From NCBI GenBank assembly GCA_963921825.1, contig OY997591.1:35299825-35363824 (forward strand): a stretch of DNA of 64,000 bases, in the 5' to 3' direction. Source of the DNA: Erodium maritimum (Eukaryota; Streptophyta; Magnoliopsida; Geraniales; Geraniaceae). The translations under genes and the position numbers were made by a program. Position 1 is the stretch's first letter; each line of letters starts with the position of its first letter. The notes below the pieces were generated by a model, which saw nothing but the letters and a program-made list of their open reading frames with translations, had not been told where the DNA came from and ran no database searches. This document shows positions 34,288-44,059 of the stretch, in pieces.

Positions 34288-34482
34288 CTAAGTTAAGGAC
34301 CGTACAAGTTGTAAAATACCCTCGAGGTGGTCCAAAAACTCCTTCAAGTCCTGCTTAATTGGAATTGTATTCTCTGCGACCCTCTGAAGACTTATCTTCA
34401 GCTGCTGGAGCTTGGCCAATAACTCGGTATATTCAAGTTCATCACTCTGTGGTGGAGTGATGTCCCAAAGAGGTGTAGACAT
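34288..34482 (-). CDS. Small coiled-coil-like protein, family copy 2 (64 aa)
   Basis: Paralogue of 33293-33562 and 43199-43393. It begins 'MSTPLWDI', has 'LLAKLQQLKISLQRV' and ends 'LEGILQLVRSLT' directly before the stop. Its 64-residue length equals copy 3, suggesting that 64 aa is the ancestral size. Leucine and isoleucine spacing suggests one amphipathic helix able to form a coiled coil. A TATAAAA box (34547-34553) lies 65 bp upstream, preceded by a 'gaatatattccttccgtaaag' box at 34566-34586. Flanking DNA is also homologous among copies ('ttaccacaaag.ctcacat' after the gene). No similarity to a named family is recognised. Confidence 0.55.
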   Translation of the reverse strand: MSTPLWDITPPQSDELEYTELLAKLQQLKISLQRVAENTIPIKQDLKEFLDHLEGILQLVRSLT

Positions 34483-34546
34483 TGTTGATGAATAGAGTGT
34501 AGAGTGAGTAAAGAGTGGTGATGAGTGAAGTGAAGTAAAGAGTGGG

Positions 34547-34586
34547 TTTTATAAGGGTTAGTAAAGAATATATTCCTTCCGTAAAG
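34547..34586 (-). promoter_or_regulatory. Promoter of small ORF copy 2: TATA plus GAATATATTC box
   Basis: TATAAAA (34547-34553) with 'gaatatattccttccgtaaag' 12 bp further upstream (34566-34586). The identical 21-bp box stands at 43466-43486 in copy 3's promoter, at the same distance from TATA. Conserved spacing suggests a regulatory site. Confidence 0.5.
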
Positions 34587-34699
34587 TCGGAGTACAATTC
34601 AACCCTAATTATCACGACTCTCTTGCAATGTGAGTACAATTCAACACTAATTATTACCACAAAGACTCACATACGACATTGGAAAATGGAGGTCTTTGT

Positions 34700-36387
34700 T
34701 GTTAGTCTTAGTGCCCGTAGTTCAATCCTAAATGTCCAAATGTATATATCATCGTTAGCAATAAAATTAAAGCGGCTTTATATTACTTATGTGTTGGAGT
34801 AATATATCGATGTGTGCTCTGATCTATGCCCACCATGCGAATAGAACCATAGATCGAGATAGATCACACTCGATGGGTCCCTAGTCAACAAAGCTTCACT
34901 AGAAGCGACTAGTATGAAAGATGGCTCTTTATGGCTTACGTTCTGTTAGTCATTGGAATGGGATTCCGGAGTCTGATCATAGATATCATGTGGGACATGA
35001 TATTGGACGACCCGCCCTGAATATGTGCCATAGATTAAGTCATGAACATATTCAGTGTTGTAGCTTGTCATGTATCCTTAGACCAAGGAGTCTTTGTGAT
35101 CGCTATGTAGTCAACAACTGAGTTTGACCTGAGCCTAACGTTGTCCGTAACAGGGCTTCCATAACGGCCAGGATTGGCTTGGGGACGGGCTACATGAGTG
35201 ACAAGAAAGACGGCTAAGGGATTTATCCCTCATACTAAGGTATGGGAAAGATATCGGTTCTCGGCCACTTGATCGAGAGTGACTGGAAGAATAGCATGGC
35301 CATGCACATGATACTGGGTATCATATCTTCAGTCATCTCACATATCAAGGAACGGTGATTGAGAATAATAAGGATGACGGCTCTATGCCTTATCTCAATC
35401 AGGATATCGGAGATAAAAGGATAATGACAGGGACGACGGAAAGGTTAGAATCGACAGGGTCGATTCGTTATGTAGTGTCAGGCAATACTAAAGTCTCGTT
35501 AGTTGCCACTTAAATAGGATCAAGTAAAATGGGATTTTACGTTGATCTATTGACATGCATAAACCTAAGGGTCACACCGGAGGATGAAACTCATTGACAC
35601 ATTTATGGAGAATGGCCAAAAGGGAGTTGTCTCGGGACATGACCAAAACTGGGTTTTGGGTCATGTGCCCGTACGTGAATAGGACTTTACGGATCGAGAC
35701 AAGGCTTGGAGTCTTGGGATTGATCGCGTCGGATAATGTTGGACATTTCCGGTATGGAAGGCTTGGAGGCGATGAGCGAATCACGGGACCTCGTTAGAAA
35801 TGGCCACGGGCCATGTTCCAAGAGGCCCATGAAAGGCCCATGCAACCAAGGCCCATAGAACTAATTAATCAAGTCTTGATTAATTAGTACTAAGTAAGCA
35901 AGACAAGGATTAAGGTGTTGGTGATTCACCACCTAACCCAATCTTGTCTTGCCATACTTTGTCCTATTTACACCTTACTTGACACCATACTTGTCCCATG
36001 CCTTTAGTTGGACAAGTATGGGTTTTGTTATGTTTAAGTCATCTTTTTTCAACATAACAAACACAAGACAAGAATAGGAAACACATTTTCTCTCCCTCTT
36101 CCATGGCCATTTCGGGTTTGGCTAGTTTCCACCTCCATGTTTGTGTTCTTGAGTCCTCAAAGAGAAGAACTACGTGGCTTTGATTCCCATGTGGATACGT
36201 AGGCGTCTTGGAGACTCAAGCCAATCATTCGTTAACCGGTGTTCTTGTTTTGGTAAGAACTAGTGCTGAATTTTTCTCTTGTGAATCCATTCTTTGTTAG
36301 TTGTTTCATGGTTTTAATCGTCTCTTGGTTTTCATTGATTTTCCGCTGCGAGTTGGTTCATCTCCAACCTTACCTCGAGACCCAACA
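34700..36387 (+). mobile_element. Copia 5' LTR
   Basis: TGTTAGTCTTAGTGCC to CTCGAGACCCAACA. It contains the hairpin-forming 'atgatactgggtatcat' and the palindrome 'gcatggccatgc' (about 35285-35330). It also has three GGCCCAT direct repeats (35825-35857) and the perfect 27-bp palindrome at 35861-35887. ORFs within it (34921-35121, 35572-35784, 35594-35797) recur in every LTR copy in the window and are not genes. Confidence 0.97.
35861..35887. promoter_or_regulatory. Perfect palindrome beside GGCCCAT triplet in copia LTR
   Basis: CTAATTAATCAAG-T-CTTGATTAATTAG: 13-bp arms around a single T. Immediately upstream are three GGCCCAT copies within about 35 bp. GGCCCA/TGGGCC is a known plant site-II-like promoter core bound by TCP factors. 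An LTR-promoter role is inferred. The equivalent palindrome is present in the 3' LTR and the solo LTRs. Confidence 0.5.
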
Positions 36388-36388
36388 G

Positions 36389-36400
36389 TGGTATCAGAGC
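36389..36400 (+). other. tRNA-Met primer-binding site
   Basis: TGGTATCAGAGC, one base after the 5' LTR end at 36387, matches the 3' end of plant initiator tRNA-Met. Intact here, unlike the mismatch in the copy at 13360-13371. Confidence 0.95.
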
Positions 36401-37944
36401 CGTGCTACCTTCGGGATTCACAAGACGGTGTTCATAGTTTCGGTTTTGCTTGAAAGTTTCGTTTTTGGCATGTTGTTTTGCTAAATTGTTTGATAACATG
36501 TTTTAAATTCTTGTTTATGGATTTAATGCATGTAAAATGAATTTTTGAAAATTATTTCAAATCTGGAAATTTTGAAAAAAAGTTTGATTTTTCGGGTCTC
36601 GGGAGCGGGACTCTCGGGGAGCCGAAACCGGGACCGAACGGGGCTCCGTTGGACGGAGCTAGGCCAAGCATGACCATTGGATGGTTGATATGCCATGGCT
36701 AAACCGTTTTGTTAGTTATGACGAGTTTGGAACCGTCATGACGAACTCGAAGATCAAATGTTCAAAAGTTTCATTTTTGAAAGGTTTCGATAAACCGAGC
36801 ATCAAAAAATTTCGAAACTTGGCTATTAATTAAAACCGGAAAATCACATGATGTTTGATAACATGCTTGTTTGATAACACGATGTGTGATGTGATGTTGG
36901 CATGGTGTACATAATAGCCCCGAGCTCGATTTAATTATTTATCGCTTTTCACGGCCTGCGAGCCGTTAGAGTTAGCGTGTAATTATTCTTTCAATGTGTG
37001 GTCGTCGAACCACTTGTTTGTAATATTTATTTATTCCCGACCTGCGAGTCGTGTATTAAATTGTAATATTTTACTCAAGATGAAGAAAGGGCGAAAAGGT
37101 CATTTGGTGGCTTTTCGGGTGTTGGCATCGGCTTGGAGTCGATGGAGCTCAAGAAGCTAGTGGGAGTTAGTTTAGGGGGCTATTATGTGCATATTTATCG
37201 CTTTATGCTTGGTTTAGTTTATGCATGATTAATTCTATGTGTTTTAGAATTGCATGCTTAACTTTATTTACCGAGCATATCATCTCACATGCAAAGATAA
37301 AATTGGAATTTTAATCCTTGTGTGTGAGCCCTTAGAATCGTCATCACATTTGATGTAGTTGACGGGTTCGAAGGAAGAATTACATTGGATGTAATTTGAG
37401 GCATCATTGCATTTGGAATGTAGTTGATGTGCTCATCGCATCTAGGATGTGTCAAAGTTTTAAACACAACCGGACAAGTAAAAACGGGTCATGTCTGATA
37501 CCTCCCAATTATCAACACCTTACTACCTCCCCGTCCTATGGGTGTCGTGCGCATTAGCGGAGCATCCATGGGAAAGCGGGGTAGTAGGTTTGGACGACAT
37601 ATGTGGGTGTCGTGCGCATTAGCGGAGCACCTACATAGTGACGGGCCATAGTTGAAAATTGGTGGACCCGACTACGATTCTCAGCCTGAGGTTGAGCTAG
37701 GGTAACAGATAGGGTAAGCCGTGTACATAAGTGCATACCCTAGCCAAGAGTCACATTGGATGTGATTGGATGGAGTCCTACCTACATAGCTCGATTAAGT
37801 GGTGAGCATTAGTTCAGCTTAATCGAGTGAATCAAGGATCTTGGTTTCAGATTCTAAAGGTTTAGAATCGATTGTTGGTGTTTAAGCTTGATCTTCATAA
37901 AATTTATTCAGTTTACTGATTGAATTTTATCTGTTGTAGATCAA
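36401..37944 (+). other. Long untranslated leader of the copia element
   Basis: ~1.5 kb between primer site and gag start with no supported ORF. It contains an inverted pair 'cgagtt...aactcg' around 'gtcatgacg' (about 36720-36750), repeated 'gtttgataacatg' motifs, 'gaattacattggatgtaat' repeats, and two copies of 'gtgtcgtgcgcattagcggagca' (about 37543 and 37607). The long leader is shared with the copy at 11941-13372 and probably carries packaging and dimerisation signals retained for mobilisation in trans (inference). Confidence 0.7.
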
Positions 37945-38330
37945 ATGGCAAATTCAGCGAACATTAATAGTTTGTCATTAAAAACCATTCTTGACAGGGT
38001 CAAGCTAAATGGGACAAACTATTTGGACTGGTACAGAATTTTGAGGATAGTCCTCAAGTCTGAACGCAAAGAATATGTCCTTGACAAGGCTGTCTCTAAG
38101 ACCATATCAGAGTTACATGAAGTGTCATTAACTGCTGAGAAGAATATCTCAGGGATCTGGGATCCAAGGATATTCTGATGGTCAACAAGGGAATTGGAAG
38201 TGGCATGGGCTGGGCCCATGCGCACTTGGCAGGAAAGATGAGACACCTGAGAATGTCTGCTTCTACTGCCAACAGCCTGGTCATTGGAACCGGGATTACA
38301 GGAAGTTCACGGCTGATCTGAAGAAGGGCA
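37945..38330 (+). pseudogene. Copia gag remnant with large deletion
   Basis: Begins 'MANSANINSLSLKTILDRVK' and 'NGTNYLDWYR', the conserved plant copia gag start. After 'DKAVSKTISELHEV' it jumps to sequence that lies near the gag end in the copy at 11420-11940, so several hundred bases of central gag are missing. A TGA stop is at 38176-38178. Downstream in another frame a zinc knuckle reads CFYC....H....DY, where the fourth ligand Cys is replaced by Tyr. Gag would form the virus-like particle; this remnant could not, so particles must come from another element. Confidence 0.85.
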
Positions 38331-38434
38331 GTGGGACTACGCCTTCATCAAATAGCCTGGATGATCTGAAGAAGGGCAGTAAGACTGCGCCTTCATCAGG
38401 AAACCTGGATGATCTAAGGAAGGGCGGTGGGACC

Positions 38435-39362
38435 GTGCCTTCAATCGGTATTAACTCTATAGAGCTACATCTCTCTACTTCCAAAGATTCATGGGTATTA
38501 GATACCATGACTGAATCTCACACATGCACTAATATATGGTGGCTGAAAGTAGGAGAGATTTGGAAAGCACGAAATGGACCTCAGAGTTGTGGCAACTACT
38601 GTAGGATCCATGAGTCTTGCTTTGCCAAGAGGCCTTGTCTTAGTATTGTATAATGTATATTGCATACCTACTTTTAGTAGGAATATTATATCTGTATCCG
38701 TGTTTGACAAGGAAGGATATAATGTTAATATTGGAAATGGAGTTTTCAATGTTTTATGCAATGATATGTTTTATACCAGTACTGACATGGTTGGAGGATT
38801 GTACATATTAGATATGGGTAACAATGCCTCAAGTTCTATATATTCCGTTAATACCAAGAGGTCTAAATCCAACGATTTAAACCTAACTCTGTTATGGTAC
38901 TGTCATTTGGGTCGCATAAACAAGAAGCGCCTATCAGCACTTCAGAAGTGCGGGCTTTCAGGTTCATTCGAATTCCATTCGATCGATAGGTGCAAGGTTT
39001 GTTTGATGGGAAAAATGACTAAAGTGCCCTTTATCGATCGCGATGAAAGGGCGGGTGAATTATTTGGGCTGATACACTCGAATGTGTGTAGACCAATAAG
39101 TTCACTTTCCAGGAGGGGTTTTAGCTACTTTATCACATTTACTGATGATTACAGTAAATATGGTTATGTCTATTCGGTGAGACATAAGTCTGAAACTTTT
39201 GATAAATTCAAAGAGTTTAAGACTATAGTAGAAAACCAGCTCGACAAAGGTATTAAGGCACTTCGATTGAATCGAGGTGGAAAATACTTGACCACAGAGT
39301 TATTAGATCATCTAAAAGAGAATGGGATCCTTTTGGAATGGACTCCTCCTAGGTCACTGTAG
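38435..39362 (+). pseudogene. Copia protease / GAG-pre-integrase / integrase remnant
   Basis: A protease vestige 'SWVLDT' lies at about 38490. 38574-39362 is open and contains the GAG-pre-integrase motif ('LWYCHLGRINKKRLSALQKC', 'FEFHSIDRCKVCLMGKM') and an integrase core ('RGFSYFITFTDDYSKYGYV', 'GKYLTTELLDHLKENGI'). The usual catalytic 'HSD' reads HSN and 'SDRGGEY' reads NRGGKY, so both Asp residues of the DDE triad are lost. A stop follows at about 39360, where the ORF continues in degenerate form. Integration of this copy must have used another element's enzyme. Confidence 0.88.
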
Positions 39363-39539
39363 TTGAAAGGTGTAGCCAAACGGAGAAATCAGACATTGTT
39401 AGACAATGGTCTGTTCCATGATTAGTTGGACTGATCTCCCATCTCTTTTAGGGGTTTTGCTCTAGAGACGACCGCATTCATAGTGAATCGGGCTTCGACG
39501 AATGGTGTGGAAGGGACACCATTTTAAAAATGGTACGGG

Positions 39540-39809
39540 ATGATGCCCGCTTTGTCCTTCCTAAAGATTTGTGGTTGCGAGGCTTATGTGAAACATTTGG
39601 TTTCGACTAAGCTCGAACCAAGATCTGAGATATGCACCTTCGTGTGGTATCCCAAAGCAACAAGGGGATACTATTTCTACAATCCCAGTGAGAACATGGT
39701 GTTCGTCGCTTGGGGTGGGGTCTTTATGGAAAAAAAGTTTTGTTTCCAAAGACGTCATTGGGAGGACTGTGCATCTCGAAGAAATTCAGGATGGTACAGA
39801 TCTGTCTAA
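39540..39809 (+). pseudogene. Copia integrase C-terminal remnant
   Basis: Open 89-residue frame with 'LSFLKICGCEAYVKHLVSTK', 'TFVWYPKATRGYYFYNPSEN' and 'FVAWGGVFMEK'. This is the standard segment linking copia integrase and RT. Frame breaks on either side. Plus-strand counterpart of 9591-9869. Confidence 0.88.
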
Positions 39810-39897
39810 ACCAATTGGCAACCCAGTAGAAAGGAGCCAGAGATTGTCGTAGAGTAAGAACCAATTCCTGTTACAATTCCGGAAGGTCCAAGGCGAT

Positions 39898-40797
39898 TTG
39901 AAAGGATCAATCTTCCACCTCCAAGATATGGTATCCGGAGGTGACAATGAAGTCATGGTGGATCACGATGATCCAGCCACCTTTCAGGAAGTCGTGGATG
40001 GGCCCAACTCCGAGTTATGGCTGGGAGCCATGAGGGAGGAAATGCAATCCATGTCGGACAACCGAGTCTGGGAACCGGTTGATCCCATCAATGGTGTGAG
40101 GACCATCGGATGCAAATGGATCTTCAAGGTGAAGATGGACATGGATGGCAACCCTCTGACCTACAAAGCTCAACTGGTGGCGAAAGGTTATAGGCATGGA
40201 TTGACTATGAGGAAACCTTCTCCTTAGTGGCTATGGTCAAAATCGATCCAAATTCTTCTTGACATAACTGCGTATCATAATTACGAGATATGGAAAGTGG
40301 ATGTCAAAACCGCTTTCCTAAATGGAAATTTGACTGAGTACGTTTATATGTCTCGGCCCAAAGGTTTTGACGATCCGAAGAATAAAGGAAAGATTTATAA
40401 GTTGTTGAAATCCATTTATGGATTGAAACGAACTTCTCGGAGTTGGATCCTTCGTTTTGATGAAGCTGTAATTGGATTTGGCTTAATCAAGAACGAGGAT
40501 GAATCTTGCGTTTATAAGAAGGCTAGTGGGAGCAATATTACCTTTCTGGTTCTCATTGAAAACGACATCCCAACCTTGCACGAGACTAAAGCTTGGTTGA
40601 GGAAGTGTTTTTCAATAAAGGACTTAGGTGATGCTTCTCATATCTTAAGGATTAAGATATGTAGAGATCGCACCAAGAGGGTCTTGGATTTAAGTCAGGG
40701 AACCTATGTGAACAAGGCATTGAGTAGGTTCTTAATGCTCGATTCAAAGAAAGGACTCTTACCCACTAGTCATGGCATTCATCTCAGCAAGACTTAG
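39898..40797 (+). pseudogene. Copia reverse transcriptase remnant lacking YVDD
   Basis: 39898-40227 carries 'AMREEMQSM', 'GCKWIFKVKMDMDGNP' and 'AQLVAKGY'. 40297-40797 (166 aa, open) carries 'MDVKTAFLNGNL', 'KSIYGLKRTSRSWILRFDE', 'DESCVYKK' and 'LRIKICRDRTKR'. At the catalytic turn, where active copia enzymes have YVDD, this copy reads IENDI, and the same is true of the minus-strand copy at 8767. A frame break at about 40200-40290 separates the two pieces. Polymerase activity is not expected. Confidence 0.9.
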
Positions 40798-41100
40798 TGT
40801 CCTAAGACACCTGATGAGCTGAAAAGGATGATGAGAATCCTATGCGCCTGGGGGCAGGATCGATCATATATGCCATGACATGTATGAGACCAGACGTCTC
40901 GTAAGCCTTATGTTGTACCAGTAGACATCATTCTAACCCGAGGGAAAGATGATGCTGAACTAGTCGTCGAAGGATGAGTAGACGCTAGTTTTCCAAGACA
41001 AATCCAGATGACTTTAGAAGTCAATCAGGATATGTGTTTACGCTGAATGGCAGAGCTTTAGCTGGGAAAGCGTAAAGCAAGATACCATTGCCGAATCTAC

Positions 41101-41314
41101 GACAGAGGCCAAGTACATGGATGCTGCAGAGGCAGCTAAGGAGGCTATGTGGATTTGGAAATTCATGGCAGGGCTGGGTGTAATTAAAAACCCATCCAGC
41201 CCGGTGAATCCATCTTGCGACAACACAAGGGCCATTGCGCAAGCTAAAAGCCTAGATCGTATAACAAATCCAAACATGTACTGCGGCGTATCCACCTCAT
41301 CAGATAAATACTGA
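41101..41314 (+). pseudogene. Copia RNase H remnant
   Basis: Contains 'DAAEAAKEAMWIWKFMAGLG' and 'CDNTRAIAQAK', the E- and D-bearing motifs of copia RNase H ('TEAEYMA..EA.KEA.WL', 'CDN..AI'). Here 'TEAKYMDA' replaces the usual glutamate with lysine. Essentially the same frame occurs on minus at 63402-63599. The antisense ORFs over it (41021-41295) are shadows. Confidence 0.85.
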
Positions 41315-41465
41315 ACTGAGGTGAAGTGAAGATAACCGATATTGCAACAGATGATAACATAGCCAACCCTTTGACTAAGGCAGTGTCACTGCCTAAACAT
41401 GTTAGACATGTAAAGTCGATGGGGACATATTGGAGTTTAGATTGGAACTAGGGCAAGTGGGAGAT

Positions 41466-43153
41466 TGTTAGTCTTAGTGCCCGTAGTTCAATCCTAAATG
41501 TCCAAATGTATATATCATCGTTAGCAATAAAATTAAAGCGGCTTTATATTACTTATGTGTTGGAGTAATATATCGATGTGTGCTCTGATCTATGCCCACC
41601 ATGCGAATAGAACCATAGATCGAGATAGATCACACTCGATGGGTCCCTAGTCAACAAAGCTTCACTAGAAGCGACTAGTATGAAAGATGGCTCTTTATGG
41701 CTTACGTTCTGTTAGTCATTGGAATGGGATTCCGGAGTCTGATCATAGATATCATGTGGGACATGATATTGGACGACCCGCCCTGAATATGTGCCATAGA
41801 TTAAGTCATGAACATATTCAGTGTTGTAGCTTGTCATGTATCCTTAGACCAAGGAGTCTTTGTGATCGCTATGTAGTCAACAACTGAGTTTGACCTGAGC
41901 CTAACGTTGTCCGTAACAGGGCTTCCATAACGGCCAGGATTGGCTTGGGGACGGGCTACATGAGTGACAAGAAAGACGGCTAAGGGATTTATCCCTCATA
42001 CTAAGGTATGGGAAAGATATCGGTTCTCGGCCACTTGATCGAGAGTGACTGGAAGAATAGCATGGCCATGCACATGATACTGGGTATCATATCTTCAGTC
42101 ATCTCACATATCAAGGAACGGTGATTGAGAATAATAAGGATGACGGCTCTATGCCTTATCTCAATCAGGATATCGGAGATAAAAGGATAATGACAGGGAC
42201 GACGGAAAGGTTAGAATCGACAGGGTCGATTCGTTATGTAGTGTCAGGCAATACTAAAGTCTCGTTAGTTGCCACTTAAATAGGATCAAGTAAAATGGGA
42301 TTTTACGTTGATCTATTGACATGCATAAACCTAAGGGTCACACCGGAGGATGAAACTCATTGACACATTTATGGAGAATGGCCAAAAGGGAGTTGTCTCG
42401 GGACATGACCAAAACTGGGTTTTGGGTCATGTGCCCGTACGTGAATAGGACTTTACGGATCGAGACAAGGCTTGGAGTCTTGGGATTGATCGCGTCGGAT
42501 AATGTTGGACATTTCCGGTATGGAAGGCTTGGAGGCGATGAGCGAATCACGGGACCTCGTTAGAAATGGCCACGGGCCATGTTCCAAGAGGCCCATGAAA
42601 GGCCCATGCAACCAAGGCCCATAGAACTAATTAATCAAGTCTTGATTAATTAGTACTAAGTAAGCAAGACAAGGATTAAGGTGTTGGTGATTCACCACCT
42701 AACCCAATCTTGTCTTGCCATACTTTGTCCTATTTACACCTTACTTGACACCATACTTGTCCCATGCCTTTAGTTGGACAAGTATGGGTTTTGTTATGTT
42801 TAAGTCATCTTTTTTCAACATAACAAACACAAGACAAGAATAGGAAACACATTTTCTCTCCCTCTTCCATGGCCATTTCGGGTTTGGCTAGTTTCCACCT
42901 CCATGTTTGTGTTCTTGAGTCCTCAAAGAGAAGAACTACGTGGCTTTGATTCCCATGTGGATACGTAGGCGTCTTGGAGACTCAAGCCAATCATTCGTTA
43001 ACCGGTGTTCTTGTTTTGGTAAGAACTAGTGCTGAATTTTTCTCTTGTGAATCCATTCTTTGTTAGTTGTTTCATGGTTTTAATCGTCTCTTGGTTTTCA
43101 TTGATTTTCCGCTGCGAGTTGGTTCATCTCCAACCTTACCTCGAGACCCAACA
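41466..43153 (+). mobile_element. Copia 3' LTR
   Basis: 1,688 bp, TGTTAG to CCAACA, indistinguishable by eye from the 5' LTR. It is followed by the TSD TTTGT at 43154-43158. LTRs are identical at insertion, so this copy is very young. Confidence 0.97.
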
Positions 43154-43198
43154 TTTGTAATCCGATACAAGCAAACCCACATTAGCAAGTGGAACCTC

Positions 43199-43393
43199 TT
43201 AAGTGAAGGACCGTACGAAACGTAATAGGCCTTCGAGCTGGTCCATGGCCTCCTTCGACTCCCGCTTTAGTTGATCTGCCTTATCTTCCACCCTCTGAAG
43301 ACTTACCTTGATCTGGTGGAGATCGTCCAATATCGCAATGCATTCTTCATCAACAAGCCGTGGTGTATTGCTGCCCGAAATAGGTGAAGACAT
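43199..43393 (-). CDS. Small coiled-coil-like protein, family copy 3 (64 aa)
   Basis: Third paralogue. It begins 'MSSPISGSNTP', has 'ILDDLHQIKVSLQRVEDKADQL' type heptads and ends 'LEGLLRFVRSFT'. Closest in length to copy 2; central 'VEDKADQLK' resembles 'VQVKADALM' of copy 1. The TATAAA box at 43448-43453 is 55 bp upstream, with the 21-bp box at 43466-43486 and a perfect 20-bp palindrome at 43509-43528. The young copia element inserted 45 bp past its stop codon. It therefore lies in the transcript's 3' region and may alter its polyadenylation. Function unknown. Confidence 0.55.
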   Translation of the reverse strand: MSSPISGSNTPRLVDEECIAILDDLHQIKVSLQRVEDKADQLKRESKEAMDQLEGLLRFVRSFT

Positions 43394-43447
43394 TGTTGAT
43401 AAATTGAGTAAAGAGTATTGATGAGTTCAGTCAAGTGAATATTAGGG

Positions 43448-43528
43448 TTTATAAGGCTAACTAAAGAATATATTCCTTCCGTAAAGTATGTACCATCTAA
43501 TCGACGTCGGAAGGAATATATTCCTTCC
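43448..43528 (-). promoter_or_regulatory. Promoter of small ORF copy 3 with GGAAGGAATATATTCCTTCC palindrome
   Basis: TATAAA (43448-43453), box 'gaatatattccttccgtaaag' (43466-43486), and a second copy at 43513-43533 in which the left flank completes a perfect 20-bp palindrome (43509-43528). Copy 2's promoter carries one such box. A dimeric DNA-binding protein is a reasonable reader of this site (inference). Confidence 0.5.
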
Positions 43529-43539
43529 GTAAAGTATAT

Positions 43540-43752
43540 TCAGTCCCAATATGCGCAGATTGGGTCCCAAACTGCGCAGATTGGGTCCCAAATTACGCAT
43601 ATTGGGACCCAATCTACGCATATTGGGAGCCAATCATCGAGTATGCTGTCGTACTCAACGGCCCATGGTGGTGGCGCCACAAAGACGACTGTTCCGGCGT
43701 TCTCCCGTCGCCTCCACCTACGCTCAAGACGAGGATCGTGGTTGGGTTCCAT
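43540..43752 (-). CDS. Small ORF of the same array, partly repeat-coded (70 aa)
   Basis: Begins 'MEPNHDPRLERRWRRREN', a basic N-terminus, then 'VVFVAPPPWAVEYDSILDDW'. The C-terminus is encoded by an 18-bp repeat giving 'DPICA.W' units. TATAAAA at 43818-43824 lies 66 bp upstream in the same 'cgcctataaaaccc' context as copy 1. The start-codon context 'gtgacaggATGGAAC' is nearly that of the ORF starting at 44564. No domain recognised. Whether it is translated is uncertain; promoter resemblance is the main support. Confidence 0.35.
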   Translation of the reverse strand: MEPNHDPRLERRWRRRENAGTVVFVAPPPWAVEYDSILDDWLPICVDWVPICVIWDPICAVWDPICAYWD

Positions 43753-43985
43753 CCTGTCACAAAAAGTATACCTAGAAAATGAGGGTTGGAGTGAAAATTA
43801 TTCAAGTGAAGAGTGGGTTTTATAGGCGTGTAAGGAATGAAGAGGGTTGAATGTGTTAATTGTGTTGAATGTACTGCATACATGCATTGGGACCCAATCT
43901 GCGCATATTGGGTCCGAATATGCGCAGATTGAGTCCCAATCCGCGCAGATTGAGTCCCAATATGCGCAGATTGAGTCCATGTGCA
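43545..43985. repeat. Two arrays of a GCGCAGATTG-type 18-bp repeat
   Basis: Units like 'tgcgcagattg(g/a)gtcccaa' occur about five times at 43548-43632 and about five times at 43886-43982, flanking the ORF and promoter at 43540-43830. Alternate units read 'tacgcatattggg'. They resemble binding-site clusters or minisatellite DNA. Confidence 0.75.
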
Positions 43986-44059
43986 TATTAATGGTACCCA
44001 TTAATGTGTTGACTGCGTTGATTGTAGTGCATGCATTGGGACGTGCAGATTTTGTATAG

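Larger units (their letters stand above)
34700..43153 (+). mobile_element. Structurally complete young copia retrotransposon, 8,454 bp
   Basis: LTRs 34700-36387 and 41466-43153 are both 1,688 bp. TSD is TTTGT at 34695-34699 and 43154-43158. TGGTATCAGAGC primer site at 36389-36400; purine-rich tract gggcaagtgggag at about 41451-41463. The three LTR-internal ORFs compared between LTRs are identical in sequence and all offset by 6,766 bp, and I saw no LTR difference by eye. Yet the gag-pol region is fragmented and lacks catalytic residues (see separate entries). It is inserted 45 bp beyond the stop of small-ORF copy 3. It is a non-autonomous but recently mobile member. Confidence 0.97.

Noticed and set aside
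34921-35784. Small ORFs (66, 70 and 67 aa) that recur almost identically at 2126-2410, 13953, 35572, 42338, 51776 and 62166, looking like a conserved gene family.
   Set aside because: All lie inside copies of one copia LTR at the same offset and in whichever strand the LTR takes; no domain, and conservation is explained by recent LTR amplification.
41021-41295. Antisense ORFs over copia RNase H (also plus-strand 63421-63695) that are conserved between copies.
   Set aside because: Mirror of the sense RNase H remnant in two near-identical siblings; no independent evidence of coding.
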